Positions 25,433 to 35,292 of a DNA stretch of 64,000 nucleotides are shown one piece after another. This stretch comes from Chryseobacterium sp. JV274 (GTDB taxonomy: Bacteria; Bacteroidota; Bacteroidia; Flavobacteriales; Weeksellaceae), in assembly GCF_903969135.1 (NCBI RefSeq), contig NZ_LR824569.1:2418001-2482000 (forward strand). Reading direction: 5' to 3'. How positions within the stretch are numbered: position 1 is the stretch's first letter; every line of letters starts with the position of its first letter. The notes beneath the pieces were generated by a model, which made no database searches, was not told where the DNA came from, and saw nothing but the letters and a program-made list of their open reading frames with translations. A program made the translations under genes and the position numbers.

Positions 25433-26062
25433 ATGGAAGAATTACATTCAGAAACACAACAGGCTGAACCGGAACCAGCACCCAAGATCATAGGTTTAAC
25501 AGGCGGAATTGGCTCTGGAAAAACTACAGTAGCCCGCTTTATAGAGGAATTCGGATTTCCGGTTTATTATTCCGATGAAAGAGCAAAGGCAATCGTCAAT
25601 GAGAATGAAGATCTGAAAATAAAGATCAAGGAACTTCTTGGCGAAGAATCTTATGATGAAAATGGATTGTATGACAGAAAATTCGTTGCCAGTAAGGTTT
25701 TCAACAATAGTGATATTCTCGAGCAATTAAATGAAATCATACACCCTGCTGTACGAATTGATTTTGAAGATTGGGTAAGTAGGCAAAGCAAATATTTGGT
25801 TTTCAAAGAAACTGCATTATTGTTTGAACTAAAACTTAACAGACAATGTTATAAATCTCTTTTGGTAACAGCTGAGGATAATATCAGGGCTAAAAGAGTA
25901 ATGGATAGAGATAATAAAACCTATCGTGAAGTAGAGGCTGTTATGGAAAAACAGATGCCTGAAAGGGATAAAATTAAAATGGCAGATTGTATCATCTACA
26001 ACAATACCAATCTGCAAGAATTAAAAGAACAGACCGAAAAAGTAATCTTTGCCATTGAATAG
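25433..26062 (+). CDS. coaE: dephospho-CoA kinase
   Basis: A 209-residue P-loop kinase for the last step of coenzyme A synthesis. GLTGGIGSGKTTVAR is the ATP-binding loop. The substrate-site pattern YYSDERAKAIV and the late MPERDKIKMADCIIYNN are typical of CoaE. An N-terminal Glu/Pro-rich tail of about 20 residues precedes the fold. It ends the ruvB-coaE unit before a terminator. Confidence 0.95.
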   Translation: MEELHSETQQAEPEPAPKIIGLTGGIGSGKTTVARFIEEFGFPVYYSDERAKAIVNENEDLKIKIKELLGEESYDENGLYDRKFVASKVFNNSDILEQLNEIIHPAVRIDFEDWVSRQSKYLVFKETALLFELKLNRQCYKSLLVTAEDNIRAKRVMDRDNKTYREVEAVMEKQMPERDKIKMADCIIYNNTNLQELKEQTEKVIFAIE

Positions 26063-26097
26063 AAATATTCCTAAAGATTATTTTCTCGCTTAAAAAT

Positions 26098-26128
26098 AAA
26101 AAAGCCCTCATTTTTTTGAGGGCTTTTT
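26098..26128 (+). terminator. rho-independent terminator after coaE
   Basis: AGCCCTCA (26103-26110) pairs with TGAGGGCT (26117-26124), flanked by A and T runs. Confidence 0.85.
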
Positions 26129-26133
26129 GTATT

Positions 26134-26274
26134 ATTCCTTTATAAATTTCTTTTGGATGATATTTCCATTATCTTCATTAGAGATAACATATACACTATT
26201 GATTAATTTACTCATATCAGTCTAATATTATTCTACCTGATATAAATTGGCCGGAAGCGTTGTACATTGTAATT
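26134..26274 (-). pseudogene. relic of a type IX secretion C-terminal sorting domain
   Basis: On the minus strand one frame reads MYNASGQFISGRIIL and then stops; the next frame continues MSKLINSVYVISNEDNG and ends IIQKKFIKE plus stop. Together these align with the last 45 residues of the adjacent large T9SS protein (YNAAGQVI...SRLINGVYVI...KKFIKE). It is therefore a frameshifted remnant of a lost or duplicated exported protein, placed just downstream of its intact neighbour. Confidence 0.7.
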
Positions 26275-26294
26275 AATCAATAATAAGGATAAAA

Positions 26295-26322
26295 AATAAG
26301 CCTCCATTTCTGGAGGCTTATT
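26295..26322 (-). terminator. terminator of the large GEVED protein gene
   Basis: A perfect 12-bp stem, AATAAGCCTCCA (26295-26306) with TGGAGGCTTATT (26311-26322), lies 20 bp past the stop of the leftward gene. Confidence 0.85.
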
Positions 26323-26342
26323 CTATTTGATATTTAGTTTAC

Positions 26343-29300
26343 TTATTCTTTGATAAATTTCTTCTGAACAGTTTTACCGTTATCATCGATATCAATTACA
26401 TAAACACCGTTAATCAATCTGCTTACGTTGATTTGGTTGTTTAGTAAGATACCATCTCCTATTACCTGTCCTGCAGCATTGTAGATCTTATATTTAGCTC
26501 TCTTGCTGATATTTTTAACAAATAATATTGAGCTTACCGGGTTAGGATAAATCATGATACCCGTCTGATCAATTGGATTAGCAACAATCGGCTTAGAGAT
26601 TCTTACTGTGTAATCCTCTACTTCTCCGTTTTTGAAGCTTGTACAGTTTACAGGAATACCGTCTCTTTCCATTGCTACTCTCATCACTACATATTTGTAA
26701 TCCGTCATACTTACAAACGCATCTGCCGGTACATTGAATTTACCTGAGATAGGGCTGTCTGTATTTGGTGGAGAGCTTAATACTCTTTCATTGATATCAA
26801 ATTCACCATTTCTGTTGAAGTCAATCCAAACTGCGATTCCTTCGTTGTACGTGTTTCCTGTCCACTTCTTCTCAATGATGATCTCATTATCTGTTGATCC
26901 CTGGATCATTTCGATGAATGTTTTAGGAACTCCTGTATAATCTGTATACGTTGATGCTCCTGATTCATTCTCCATTGTTTTCTTACCGGTAGGCTTCACA
27001 GTAACTTTAGAGATATGCTCGCCTATAGAACTTCCTGAATTCATCTGACAGTAAATTACTGTAGGAGTTGTGAAGTAATATGGAGGAGTATAATTTCCTG
27101 GTGTCCCGTTACAGATATTTACCACCTGCATTTCATATTTAGTTAATTCTGTAAGACCTGTTAATACAAGGTTATTAACTAATGATGGTACTTCTGTCCA
27201 GCTTGGAATACCTACTTTTCTATATCTAAGAACATATGTTGCTCCAGGGAAAGGATCCCATTGGATTGCTGCCGATGTAGGAAGCAATTGAGTAATTGTT
27301 AATCCTGGAGGCGGAATTTCACAGATTCTTTCTGTTGTAAATACTTTAGGGTTTGAATATGGATTCAGAGCAGTTTCTCCGTTACACATATTAGCAATCT
27401 GTACTTCATAAGTAGTGAAAGGCTCTAATGGAGTCACACTACCTAACACATAAGTATTTGCAGGAGCTGCTGGTAAACTGATAATATTCCATGTAGTAGT
27501 ACCTACTTTTCTCCATCTCATTGTATAGGTAGAACTTGCTGCAAGTGGTGCCCATGTAATCAATGCTGTTGTTGGAGTAATGTTACCTACTGTCACATTC
27601 GGAGGAGTAGGATCACATCTTGTGGTAAATGTCTTGATTGGAGTTGCTGTTCCTACAATATCTCCACAAATTGCAGCTACTTCTACTTCATAAGTGGTAG
27701 CTGGTGTCAATCCGGTGATTACTAATGGAAGGTTCCCCAATTGTGTTGAAGCATATACTTGTGTCCAAGCTGTTGTACCCTGAACTCTGTATCTTACCAA
27801 ATAACTTACTCCTGCTCCTGTAATTGTAACAGTAGCTGTTGTATGAGTAGTAGTAAATGTAGGTGCGTTTGGAGTTGCATTACTACAAGGTCTGATTCTT
27901 ACTCTGTAGTCTTCCACTTCTCCATCTACTGCATTCTGACACATTACAGGAGCACTTGTACGTTTTAGTACCACTCTCATTGTAGTTGTCAATGGACCTG
28001 TATAAGATGTTGAAGGAACGGCAAACGTAGCAGTAACAGGGGTAGTTGTGTTAGCTGGAGAAATTAAAATTCTTTCAGCGTCTGTAAACTGTCCGTTTCT
28101 GTCAAAGTCAATCCATGCTGTTACAGCATCGTTTCCTGTTGCTCCAGTCCAACCTTTAGCTACAGAGATTTTATTATTTTGAGAATTAACATCTAAAGTA
28201 ATAAGAGTCTCAGGTGTTGTATAGCTGGTGTAATTAGTCTGTACTGAAGTATTGTTCATTGGAGGAACTCCAAGGTTCGAAGAGGTAACTGTTACATTCG
28301 AAATATGGTCATTCGTTCCGGTACCTGTCATCTGGCAGTAAGACAGCGGTGGTGTTGTAAACGTTACTGATGATGAGTAAGATCCTGTAGAACCTCCACA
28401 TGTTGTAGAGACCTGAACTTCATAATTTGTCTGCTCAGTAAGACCAGTGATTCCATAGAAGTTTTGACCAGCTGGCACAGTAGCCGTCTGCCACACCCCT
28501 CCAGGAGTAGTTCTCCATCTTATATTATAAGTAGCTCCTACAGTTGCAACCCATGATACTGTTGCAGTAGTTGCACCAATATTGTTTACTGTAATATTCG
28601 TTGGAGGAGCTGTTGAACATGGTTGAGAATCTACAAATTTTACTGCATAATCTTCTACTTCTCCCTGGGTAAATGTTCCACAAGGGTTAGCATTATCAAA
28701 ATATCTCATTACTACACGCATACGGGTAGGAAGAGTTCCAGTATATACATTTCCACTCGCCACTGTAGGGACAGCAAAAGTTGCCGTTACCGGAGTAGTT
28801 GTATTATAAGTAGTATTCAGAATTCTCTCACTCGTTTCAAATGTTCCATTTCTGTTAAAATCAACCCAAGCTGAAACTCCATAAGATGTAGGAGAACCTG
28901 GCCAGTATTTGTTCACAGAAATTTTATTATTTGCAGAACCTCTTTCAAATATAACTACTCTTGTAGGATCTGGTGTATAATCTTTATAGTTATCCGATCC
29001 TGAATTACTCAACATGATAGGAGTATTCGTAGGAGTAACGGTTACATTATTAATATATCCGCTAGTAGCAGTATTACCTGTAGGACCTGCCGTACAATAA
29101 GTAAGAGCAGGAGTTGTAAAGGTTACACTCGGAGAGAATGCACCTGTAGTACCTCCACAAATAGTAGCTACCTGAACGTCATATGTAGTCTGCTCTAATA
29201 ATCCTGTAAGTATTTGGTTACTTACCAAAGGTGTATTTACAGCAATCTGCTGCCATGCACCGGAAGGAGAAACTCTGTATCTTACAATATAAGTAGCTCC

Positions 29301-30773
29301 TGTAGTTGATGTCCAAGTAACGTTAGCTGAAGAAGGAGTTACATTGTTTACCTGAATGTCAGCCGGTGGAGCTGTAGTACATGCTGATAAATCAATAAGT
29401 TTAACAGCATAATCTTCAGTTTCACCATAAGAATAAGTTCCACAAGCATTAATAGGACTGTACTCATTCATTACTACACGCATTCTGGTAGTAAGGTTTC
29501 CGGTATATGCACCACCTGCAGCATTTGGTATATTGAATGTGGCCGTAACCGGCGTTGTCGTATTACTTGGAGAAGTCAATACTCTTTCAGTCGCTTCAAA
29601 AATACCATTACGGTTAAAGTCAATCCAAACTCCTGTTAAGAAGCTATATTGGTAACCCGGCCATGTTTTTGCTACAGAAACAGTAGCAGTACCTCCTCTT
29701 ACCAAAGTAACTAATCTTGTAGGATCTGTACTATAATCTGTGTAACCACTTTGATTAGAGTTACTTACCATCGAAGGAGCTCCTTGTGCATTAACTGCAA
29801 CCTGGCTTATATACCCATCAATAAAAGTACTTGTAGCCGCTGAATTACAATACGTAAGTGCCGGAGTTGTAAAGTTTATACTGGAAGAGAATGCTCCCTG
29901 AGTACCCCCACAGATAGTAGCTACCTGAACTTCATACTGGGTTTGTTCTGTTAATCCGGTAATGATCTGGTTTCCTACCAAAGGTGTTGTTACGTTAATT
30001 GTCACCCAAGGTCCTCCTGTTACAGGTCTGTATCGTACAACATACGTAGCACCTGCAGAAAGATACCAACCTACATTAGCCGAAGTTGTTGTCAGGTTGG
30101 AAATTGTAATATTGGTAGGAGGAGCTGTTGAACAAGCTGGCAGCGGATGGCTTTCCAATTGTATTCTAGGAATATCTGCAACTCTGTCTTTTGCAGCAGG
30201 AGGTGCTGCAGGGTCTGGGTTTGCAGAATCTTCATAATAGATCATCCCTCTGTTTGCTCCTGCGTTATAAGATCCCCAAGCTGTACCTGGCGAAGACGAA
30301 TAACCTGGAGTTTTTTCATTTACAGCAATCACAAGATTGTCTGTTCCGTTCCACAAAAACGGAGTTGCCAATTGAAGAGTTACCCAGTTCCCATTTGTCA
30401 GGTTAGGTAAATTTCCGGCGAAAACTTGGGTCAAACCACTTAATGGAACCCAGTTTGTAGTGGTTGCAAAGTTATTCTGGGTTGTGTTCCCCATATATAC
30501 TACCCAATCCTTATAGACATCCTGAGATGTTGAAACGGTGGTAGAATAAAACTTTACAGCTGTGATATAGTTCGACGTACCTATAGCAGTCGTAAGCTCC
30601 GCAGCAGTATAAATCTGCTGGGAATAACTATACCCATAATAGGAACGTATGGGGAGATACACTGAGGTACCCGTTCCTGTCCCGATCTGTCCTGCCTGAG
30701 CTGAGACTTTGGATACAAAGCCTGTACAGATCAAACAGAGAAACAGAATTAAAGAGGTAAAGAATTTCTTCAT
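26343..30773 (-). CDS. T9SS-exported multidomain surface protein (fibronectin III and GEVED repeats)
   Basis: A 1476-residue protein with signal peptide 1-25. An N-terminal beta-rich domain is followed by alternating fibronectin type III modules (each with a TxYEVQVATICGG-like strand) and GEVED modules (WIDFNRNGxF, then GEVEDYAVK). I see four GEVED and six FN3 units. The last ~75 residues are a type A sorting domain (MIYPNPVSS...KKFIKE), which directs export by type IX secretion and cell-surface attachment or release. A substrate- or surface-binding role is likely, as no catalytic motif was seen. The repeats probably arose by duplication. The neighbouring protease gene shares the same modules. 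Confidence 0.9.
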   Translation of the reverse strand: MKKFFTSLILFLCLICTGFVSKVSAQAGQIGTGTGTSVYLPIRSYYGYSYSQQIYTAAELTTAIGTSNYITAVKFYSTTVSTSQDVYKDWVVYMGNTTQNNFATTTNWVPLSGLTQVFAGNLPNLTNGNWVTLQLATPFLWNGTDNLVIAVNEKTPGYSSSPGTAWGSYNAGANRGMIYYEDSANPDPAAPPAAKDRVADIPRIQLESHPLPACSTAPPTNITISNLTTTSANVGWYLSAGATYVVRYRPVTGGPWVTINVTTPLVGNQIITGLTEQTQYEVQVATICGGTQGAFSSSINFTTPALTYCNSAATSTFIDGYISQVAVNAQGAPSMVSNSNQSGYTDYSTDPTRLVTLVRGGTATVSVAKTWPGYQYSFLTGVWIDFNRNGIFEATERVLTSPSNTTTPVTATFNIPNAAGGAYTGNLTTRMRVVMNEYSPINACGTYSYGETEDYAVKLIDLSACTTAPPADIQVNNVTPSSANVTWTSTTGATYIVRYRVSPSGAWQQIAVNTPLVSNQILTGLLEQTTYDVQVATICGGTTGAFSPSVTFTTPALTYCTAGPTGNTATSGYINNVTVTPTNTPIMLSNSGSDNYKDYTPDPTRVVIFERGSANNKISVNKYWPGSPTSYGVSAWVDFNRNGTFETSERILNTTYNTTTPVTATFAVPTVASGNVYTGTLPTRMRVVMRYFDNANPCGTFTQGEVEDYAVKFVDSQPCSTAPPTNITVNNIGATTATVSWVATVGATYNIRWRTTPGGVWQTATVPAGQNFYGITGLTEQTNYEVQVSTTCGGSTGSYSSSVTFTTPPLSYCQMTGTGTNDHISNVTVTSSNLGVPPMNNTSVQTNYTSYTTPETLITLDVNSQNNKISVAKGWTGATGNDAVTAWIDFDRNGQFTDAERILISPANTTTPVTATFAVPSTSYTGPLTTTMRVVLKRTSAPVMCQNAVDGEVEDYRVRIRPCSNATPNAPTFTTTHTTATVTITGAGVSYLVRYRVQGTTAWTQVYASTQLGNLPLVITGLTPATTYEVEVAAICGDIVGTATPIKTFTTRCDPTPPNVTVGNITPTTALITWAPLAASSTYTMRWRKVGTTTWNIISLPAAPANTYVLGSVTPLEPFTTYEVQIANMCNGETALNPYSNPKVFTTERICEIPPPGLTITQLLPTSAAIQWDPFPGATYVLRYRKVGIPSWTEVPSLVNNLVLTGLTELTKYEMQVVNICNGTPGNYTPPYYFTTPTVIYCQMNSGSSIGEHISKVTVKPTGKKTMENESGASTYTDYTGVPKTFIEMIQGSTDNEIIIEKKWTGNTYNEGIAVWIDFNRNGEFDINERVLSSPPNTDSPISGKFNVPADAFVSMTDYKYVVMRVAMERDGIPVNCTSFKNGEVEDYTVRISKPIVANPIDQTGIMIYPNPVSSILFVKNISKRAKYKIYNAAGQVIGDGILLNNQINVSRLINGVYVIDIDDNGKTVQKKFIKE

Positions 30774-30800
30774 AATGTTTTCATTATAATATTAATCATA

Positions 30801-30808
30801 CAAATCTA
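30801..30808 (-). promoter_or_regulatory. -7 promoter element TAGATTTG for the large GEVED gene
   Basis: The reverse complement TAGATTTG matches TAnnTTTG, 28 bp upstream of the start codon. Confidence 0.5.
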
Positions 30809-30892
30809 ATCATTTTTTGTTATTAATTTACAGGTACATTTAGGTTTTTTTGTAAAAATATAACAATATCTCCACTTATGCTTTAAATAAAG

Positions 30893-30918
30893 AAATCCCC
30901 GGGAAAGCCCGGGGATTT
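30893..30918 (-). terminator. terminator of the metzincin protease gene
   Basis: A perfect 11-bp GC-rich stem, AAATCCCCGGG (30893-30903) with CCCGGGGATTT (30908-30918), lies just past the stop of the leftward protease gene. Confidence 0.85.
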
Positions 30919-30940
30919 ACTAATATTTAAAAGGTTATCT

Positions 30941-33900
30941 TTATTTTTTGATGAATTTAGATTTGAATTGCTCAATTCCTTTATCATCTATTGTAATTAT
31001 ATAACCACCTTTAACTAAAGTTGAAACATTCACCTTTCCATCGTTGATATTTCCTCTGTCTACTAATTGTCCAGCAGCACTATAGATTTTATAAGTAGCT
31101 TTATCTGAAACTTTAGTAATATTTAGAATATCACTTACCGGGTTTGGATAAATCTGAATACCGTTATTTTTAACAGCTGTTTCAGAAGTAGCAAGATTAC
31201 TAGTAATTACTACGTTATAGTCTTCAACTTCACCATCGAAAAGTTCTCCACATATATAATCTGTAGGTAATGATAATCCAACGTTACCACCACCAGTTCC
31301 AGCACCTACATAGAATGCTACAACTCTCATTCTTAATGGCTGTCCTTCTACTGCATTACCTGGAATGGTAACCGTTCCGTTAACTACAGTTGATGGCTGG
31401 GTTAATGTTACAGGATAATTCAATACTCTTTCTGAATCACTGAAGACACCATCCTTGTTAAAGTCGATAAATGCAGCTACTGTATCATAATCCGCAGCAC
31501 CAGAGTTCCCAACAGTAACAGAAATAGGATAAGAAGTTCCTTTTACCAAGTTCGCCTGAAGTGCTGTATTTGTTGTATAGTTTGTATATGTACTATTTGC
31601 TGAAGTATTATTTACATTTGCAAGTGTCACATTGGCGATATACTCATAAGCTGCACTAGTTGAAGCAGATGCACAGTAAGCAAGTGCAGGAGTGCTGAAG
31701 TTTACAGAAGCTGAATATGTACCTACCGAAGTACCACAAACTAATGCAACCTGAATTTCATATGTTGTTCCATCAATTAAATTACTTAAGTTGATTGAAG
31801 GAACTGTTGTATCAGCTTCAGTCCATGCTGTTGTACCTACCTTTCTATAACGTACTTTATAAGTTGCTCCAGTATAGGACATCCAAGATGCGCTAGCTGA
31901 AGATACCGTAATATTGCTCACTACTACATTCGTTGGAGCAGCACTGCTACATGCAGATAGAGGTGCAATGCTCACAGGTCCTACAGCATAGAAAACATTA
32001 CCTATTGAAGAAATTCTAACTTTAATAGTCTGTCCATTCAATGAAGAAGGGAAAGTAAAGTTTTCAGTTCCGTCATTAGGTGTTGATGCTGATAGTACAG
32101 TCCAGGTTGTTCCATTATCTGTAGTATAGTCAATCTTTACATTAGCTACATTATAAGGAGCAGCATTTGTATTGGCAACAATCCATTGAACCGGAGTTGG
32201 TGTATTTACATCAGCATATTGATTAGCTAACCTGAAAGGTCCGTTATCTCCTACAACAATTGTCTGAACTTTAAAAGCTGACTGCTGTTGAGCTACATTA
32301 GAGTTATTATCTCTAACAGTTAATGCAAAATTTGTTGTTCTTGCTACAGTTGATACCGCTTCCCAAGTATTGTTTGCGTTATTCAACACTCCATTCATTA
32401 CAGATGCAAATTTTGGAAAGTATCTTGCTGGGTTTGTACTTGGTGGAGCAGATCTGAATGAAGCTCCAGACATTGTATTTCCTAAATTATATTTATCCAC
32501 AGAAACTAATGCATCATCAACTTCTTCCCAAGAATAAGTCATTGGATCATTTTCAGGATCTGTAGCACCACCTGCTAAAACAAAAGCAGTCCCCTTAGGT
32601 ATAGTATATGTTGGCAGATCCGTAATTACCGGTGGATTATTGGTAATTGTAGTTTCTACATCACAAGTTTTTGCAATTAAGTTAGCTTGAATCTGACCGA
32701 TACTTGCTTTATGGAAATAAGGATCAGAGTTAGGCTGAATATCCGTATCAGGACCAGTAATACCTGCATATCCCATAATGGTAGATCCTGAACCAGGTTC
32801 CATATTTACACCACTTCCCTCAAGATTGTGAGAAAAAGTGTGGTTACCTCCTAGCTGATGCCCCATCTCATGTGCAACATAGTCGATATCAAAGCTATCT
32901 CCTGATGGAATTCCATTTGCCGGAGAAGTAAATCCTGAACCTTTTCCTTTAGGAACTGAAGTTGTAGGATTGATACATACGCATCCGATACATCCGGCAT
33001 TTCCTCCACCTCCTGATTTACCGAACAAATGTCCGATATCATAGTTGGCATTTCCTACATTGGCTGTCAAAGCAGTCTGTAGTTGTCCATTCCATGCACC
33101 CCCTGCTCCTGTAGCAGCAGCAGAATATGGATCTGTAGCTGGATCAATATAAATTACAGTCGGAAAATTCTGCAAATTCAAATGCAATGCAAAATCTTTC
33201 TCAAAAACTCCGTTTACTCTGGTTAAAGTATTATTAATTGCAACTAGTGCCGGAGCTCTTTTCTGATCATCTGTAGCTGTAGCAGGTACGCCAGCAAGCC
33301 CCATAAAGTATTGAGTATACTCACCGGTAACAGACATCGCCAGTCTCATTGTTCTGTATTTCTTATCAGAACTCTTGTTGAAAGTTGTTGCCTGATTTGA
33401 GAATGACTGCCCATTTTTCAATAAGGCATCTATTTCCTTTTTAGCAACAGGAGATTCTTCTGTAGAACATAAGAATCCATTTTTATCCTTTTTAGTTTTA
33501 GGATGAACGGCATACACTGTTTTATCTGCAGAAGAAGGGTCAATAAACTCATATTTATCACCATGAATAATCATCGACTGAAAATCATTAGGAGCAATAC
33601 TGAATCTTAAATACTTGGTAGGGTCTTCTACACTTGTTCCAACATAAGATCCTAATTCATACTTGTCTGCCAGTTCTTTTACAACTACTGGAAAACTGTA
33701 TACATTAAACCTTTCAATCTTCCCGCTCATAGTGGGAAGAGAAATCACTACAGGAGTGGCATTTGTACCCATTTCCTGTGCATTCTTTAGCTGAGATCTC
33801 AGTAAGTTCAGGTCTAATTTATAGTACCCGTTTCCTCTTACATTAGATTGATCTACTCTAAATCCTGTACTTCTTTTGTTATCGTCTCCTTTTTTAAGGG

Positions 33901-33973
33901 AAGTTGGTGTCCATTGACCAAACACGGCGCTCCCTATAAAAGTGAACATTAAAGCAGTAAATACTCTTTTCAT
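30941..33973 (-). CDS. T9SS-exported reprolysin-like metallopeptidase with FN3 and GEVED modules
   Basis: A 1010-residue secreted protease. A signal peptide (1-19) and a propeptide region precede a metzincin domain. The zinc site HEMGHQLGGNH has HExxH at 368-372 and third His at 378, followed by a Met-turn TIMGYAG. The chain continues with a TDPENDPMTYSWEE Ig-like segment, a fibronectin III module (near 680-765), a GEVED domain (near 770-925) and a type A sorting domain at the C-terminus. It probably degrades extracellular protein for nutrition. It resembles the next gene in its C-terminal half. Confidence 0.92.
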   Translation of the reverse strand: MKRVFTALMFTFIGSAVFGQWTPTSLKKGDDNKRSTGFRVDQSNVRGNGYYKLDLNLLRSQLKNAQEMGTNATPVVISLPTMSGKIERFNVYSFPVVVKELADKYELGSYVGTSVEDPTKYLRFSIAPNDFQSMIIHGDKYEFIDPSSADKTVYAVHPKTKKDKNGFLCSTEESPVAKKEIDALLKNGQSFSNQATTFNKSSDKKYRTMRLAMSVTGEYTQYFMGLAGVPATATDDQKRAPALVAINNTLTRVNGVFEKDFALHLNLQNFPTVIYIDPATDPYSAAATGAGGAWNGQLQTALTANVGNANYDIGHLFGKSGGGGNAGCIGCVCINPTTSVPKGKGSGFTSPANGIPSGDSFDIDYVAHEMGHQLGGNHTFSHNLEGSGVNMEPGSGSTIMGYAGITGPDTDIQPNSDPYFHKASIGQIQANLIAKTCDVETTITNNPPVITDLPTYTIPKGTAFVLAGGATDPENDPMTYSWEEVDDALVSVDKYNLGNTMSGASFRSAPPSTNPARYFPKFASVMNGVLNNANNTWEAVSTVARTTNFALTVRDNNSNVAQQQSAFKVQTIVVGDNGPFRLANQYADVNTPTPVQWIVANTNAAPYNVANVKIDYTTDNGTTWTVLSASTPNDGTENFTFPSSLNGQTIKVRISSIGNVFYAVGPVSIAPLSACSSAAPTNVVVSNITVSSASASWMSYTGATYKVRYRKVGTTAWTEADTTVPSINLSNLIDGTTYEIQVALVCGTSVGTYSASVNFSTPALAYCASASTSAAYEYIANVTLANVNNTSANSTYTNYTTNTALQANLVKGTSYPISVTVGNSGAADYDTVAAFIDFNKDGVFSDSERVLNYPVTLTQPSTVVNGTVTIPGNAVEGQPLRMRVVAFYVGAGTGGGNVGLSLPTDYICGELFDGEVEDYNVVITSNLATSETAVKNNGIQIYPNPVSDILNITKVSDKATYKIYSAAGQLVDRGNINDGKVNVSTLVKGGYIITIDDKGIEQFKSKFIKK

Positions 33974-34085
33974 AAATTAAAACACAATTATAATTTCCGC
34001 CAAATATAACTATTTTATCAATCTTATAAGTAAAATAAGTTAATATTTTTCAACATAATACACTCATCAACGATATCCATTAAAA

Positions 34086-34123
34086 AAAACACAAACTTTA
34101 GAGTAGTCTAAAGTTTGTGTTTT
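34086..34123 (-). terminator. rho-independent terminator
   Basis: A 17-bp perfect stem (34086-34102 with 34107-34123, core CACAAACTTTAGA) serves the leftward rlmD-DUF6452-DUF6048 unit. Confidence 0.85.
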
Positions 34124-34153
34124 ATATATTTTAAATGTCAAGAAATAATATTT

Positions 34154-34819
34154 CTAAAACTTATATGCAATATTCCATGCAAATCCCATATTGAATTTTG
34201 AAGAACTTTTTCCGAAGCCCGGAACGATCATGGGAGAGATATCATCCTGCTTGGAAGTATATACCATATATCTTGGCTGAAGATTCACATCGATGTAGAA
34301 ATTGGAATTAAATAATTGTACTCTGCCTCCCAACGTACCTTCCAGCCAAAAAGATGACTGTGATGATGAAGGAAAGGCTTCTGAAGAATTGCTTCCCCCA
34401 AATCCACGAACAGGAATTGCCATATACTCCTGATTATAAAATGATCCGGCAGCTTTTCCTCCTGCATAAAATCCATTGAATTCATTCTCTGCATCTTTTG
34501 CAAGCATATAGAATGCACCCAATTTCACGAAAGGACCGCTTGCCTTCGCATCATAACCATTTTTCTGATACACATTTTTTTCAAAACCTGCCTCTGCAAC
34601 AGCATGGAGATTTCCTCTGATTTTTGAAGAAATAAATCCCTGATACAATTTTCTGTCAGAAAAAAAACCGGCTCCGGTATTCAGTACATCAAGGCCAACC
34701 ATAAAATTGGGTTCATATTTCTCCTGAACCTTCTTCTCTGCTTCCTTTTTTTTGTCTTGTGCCCAGTTTATTATTCCCAATAAACTAAAAAGAAAGGTAA
34801 AGATTAGTCTTGTCTTCAT
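34154..34819 (-). CDS. DUF6048-like outer-membrane beta-barrel protein
   Basis: A 221-residue protein with a signal peptide ending near ADQ-like WAQ at 19-21. The mature part begins with a short Lys/Glu stretch, then alternating beta strands rich in Gly and aromatics, and ends in AWNIAYKF with a terminal Phe, the usual outer-membrane barrel signature. It overlaps the upstream lipoprotein gene by 35 bp. This rlmD, DUF6452, DUF6048 order recurs in Flavobacteriia as I recall. Function unknown. Confidence 0.7.
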   Translation of the reverse strand: MKTRLIFTFLFSLLGIINWAQDKKKEAEKKVQEKYEPNFMVGLDVLNTGAGFFSDRKLYQGFISSKIRGNLHAVAEAGFEKNVYQKNGYDAKASGPFVKLGAFYMLAKDAENEFNGFYAGGKAAGSFYNQEYMAIPVRGFGGSNSSEAFPSSSQSSFWLEGTLGGRVQLFNSNFYIDVNLQPRYMVYTSKQDDISPMIVPGFGKSSSKFNMGFAWNIAYKF

Positions 34820-35261
34820 TCTCTATTTGATTTTGTCCGGCTTCCAGCTTCTGAACAGGATTCGGAGTTACTAATTCTGAACTTAAATTCTCGTAAGATT
34901 TTTTGATTCCGCATCCGGGAGAAACATACGTTGACTTCGTACTATAATTAATTCTTACTTTAGATTCTGCTCCATTATAGGTAAGTTTAAAATAAACGTC
35001 AGTATAAGGTGAGCTGTCAACCCGTAAAGGAATTAACCGGGAATCAATTTTTGCAAGTTTTCCAAGATCCACTTTTCCTGCTCCATAATCTACTGCGACA
35101 TAAAGGGTATCCAGGGTCGTCTCTTTTCCAGTAGCCAGTGATCTGAAAGCCACCTTCATTCTGGGAGTTCCTTCTCCGCTTTCACAAATATCATCATCTC
35201 CTCCACAGGAAAAAAGCATTCCTAAAAAACAGATCGCTATCAGAAATTTAAAGTACTTCAT
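34785..35261 (-). CDS. DUF6452-like lipoprotein
   Basis: A 158-residue lipoprotein; the lipobox is MLFSC with Cys at 19, followed by GGDDD, a surface-export-like acidic tether. Two further Cys residues (in DICESG and PGCGIKK) may form a disulfide. The predicted beta-rich domain is of unknown function. It is encoded 31 bp after rlmD and overlaps the barrel protein gene, so the lipoprotein and barrel may work as a pair at the outer membrane (inference). Confidence 0.7.
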   Translation of the reverse strand: MKYFKFLIAICFLGMLFSCGGDDDICESGEGTPRMKVAFRSLATGKETTLDTLYVAVDYGAGKVDLGKLAKIDSRLIPLRVDSSPYTDVYFKLTYNGAESKVRINYSTKSTYVSPGCGIKKSYENLSSELVTPNPVQKLEAGQNQIENEDKTNLYLSF

Positions 35262-35292
35262 ATTAAGATTTGAAATTCAAATTTAGATAAAA

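Noticed and set aside
26343..30773. Regular FN3/GEVED repeat pattern considered as a CRISPR-like or noncoding repeat array
   Set aside because: The repeats are hundreds of bases long, in frame, and encode known protein modules.
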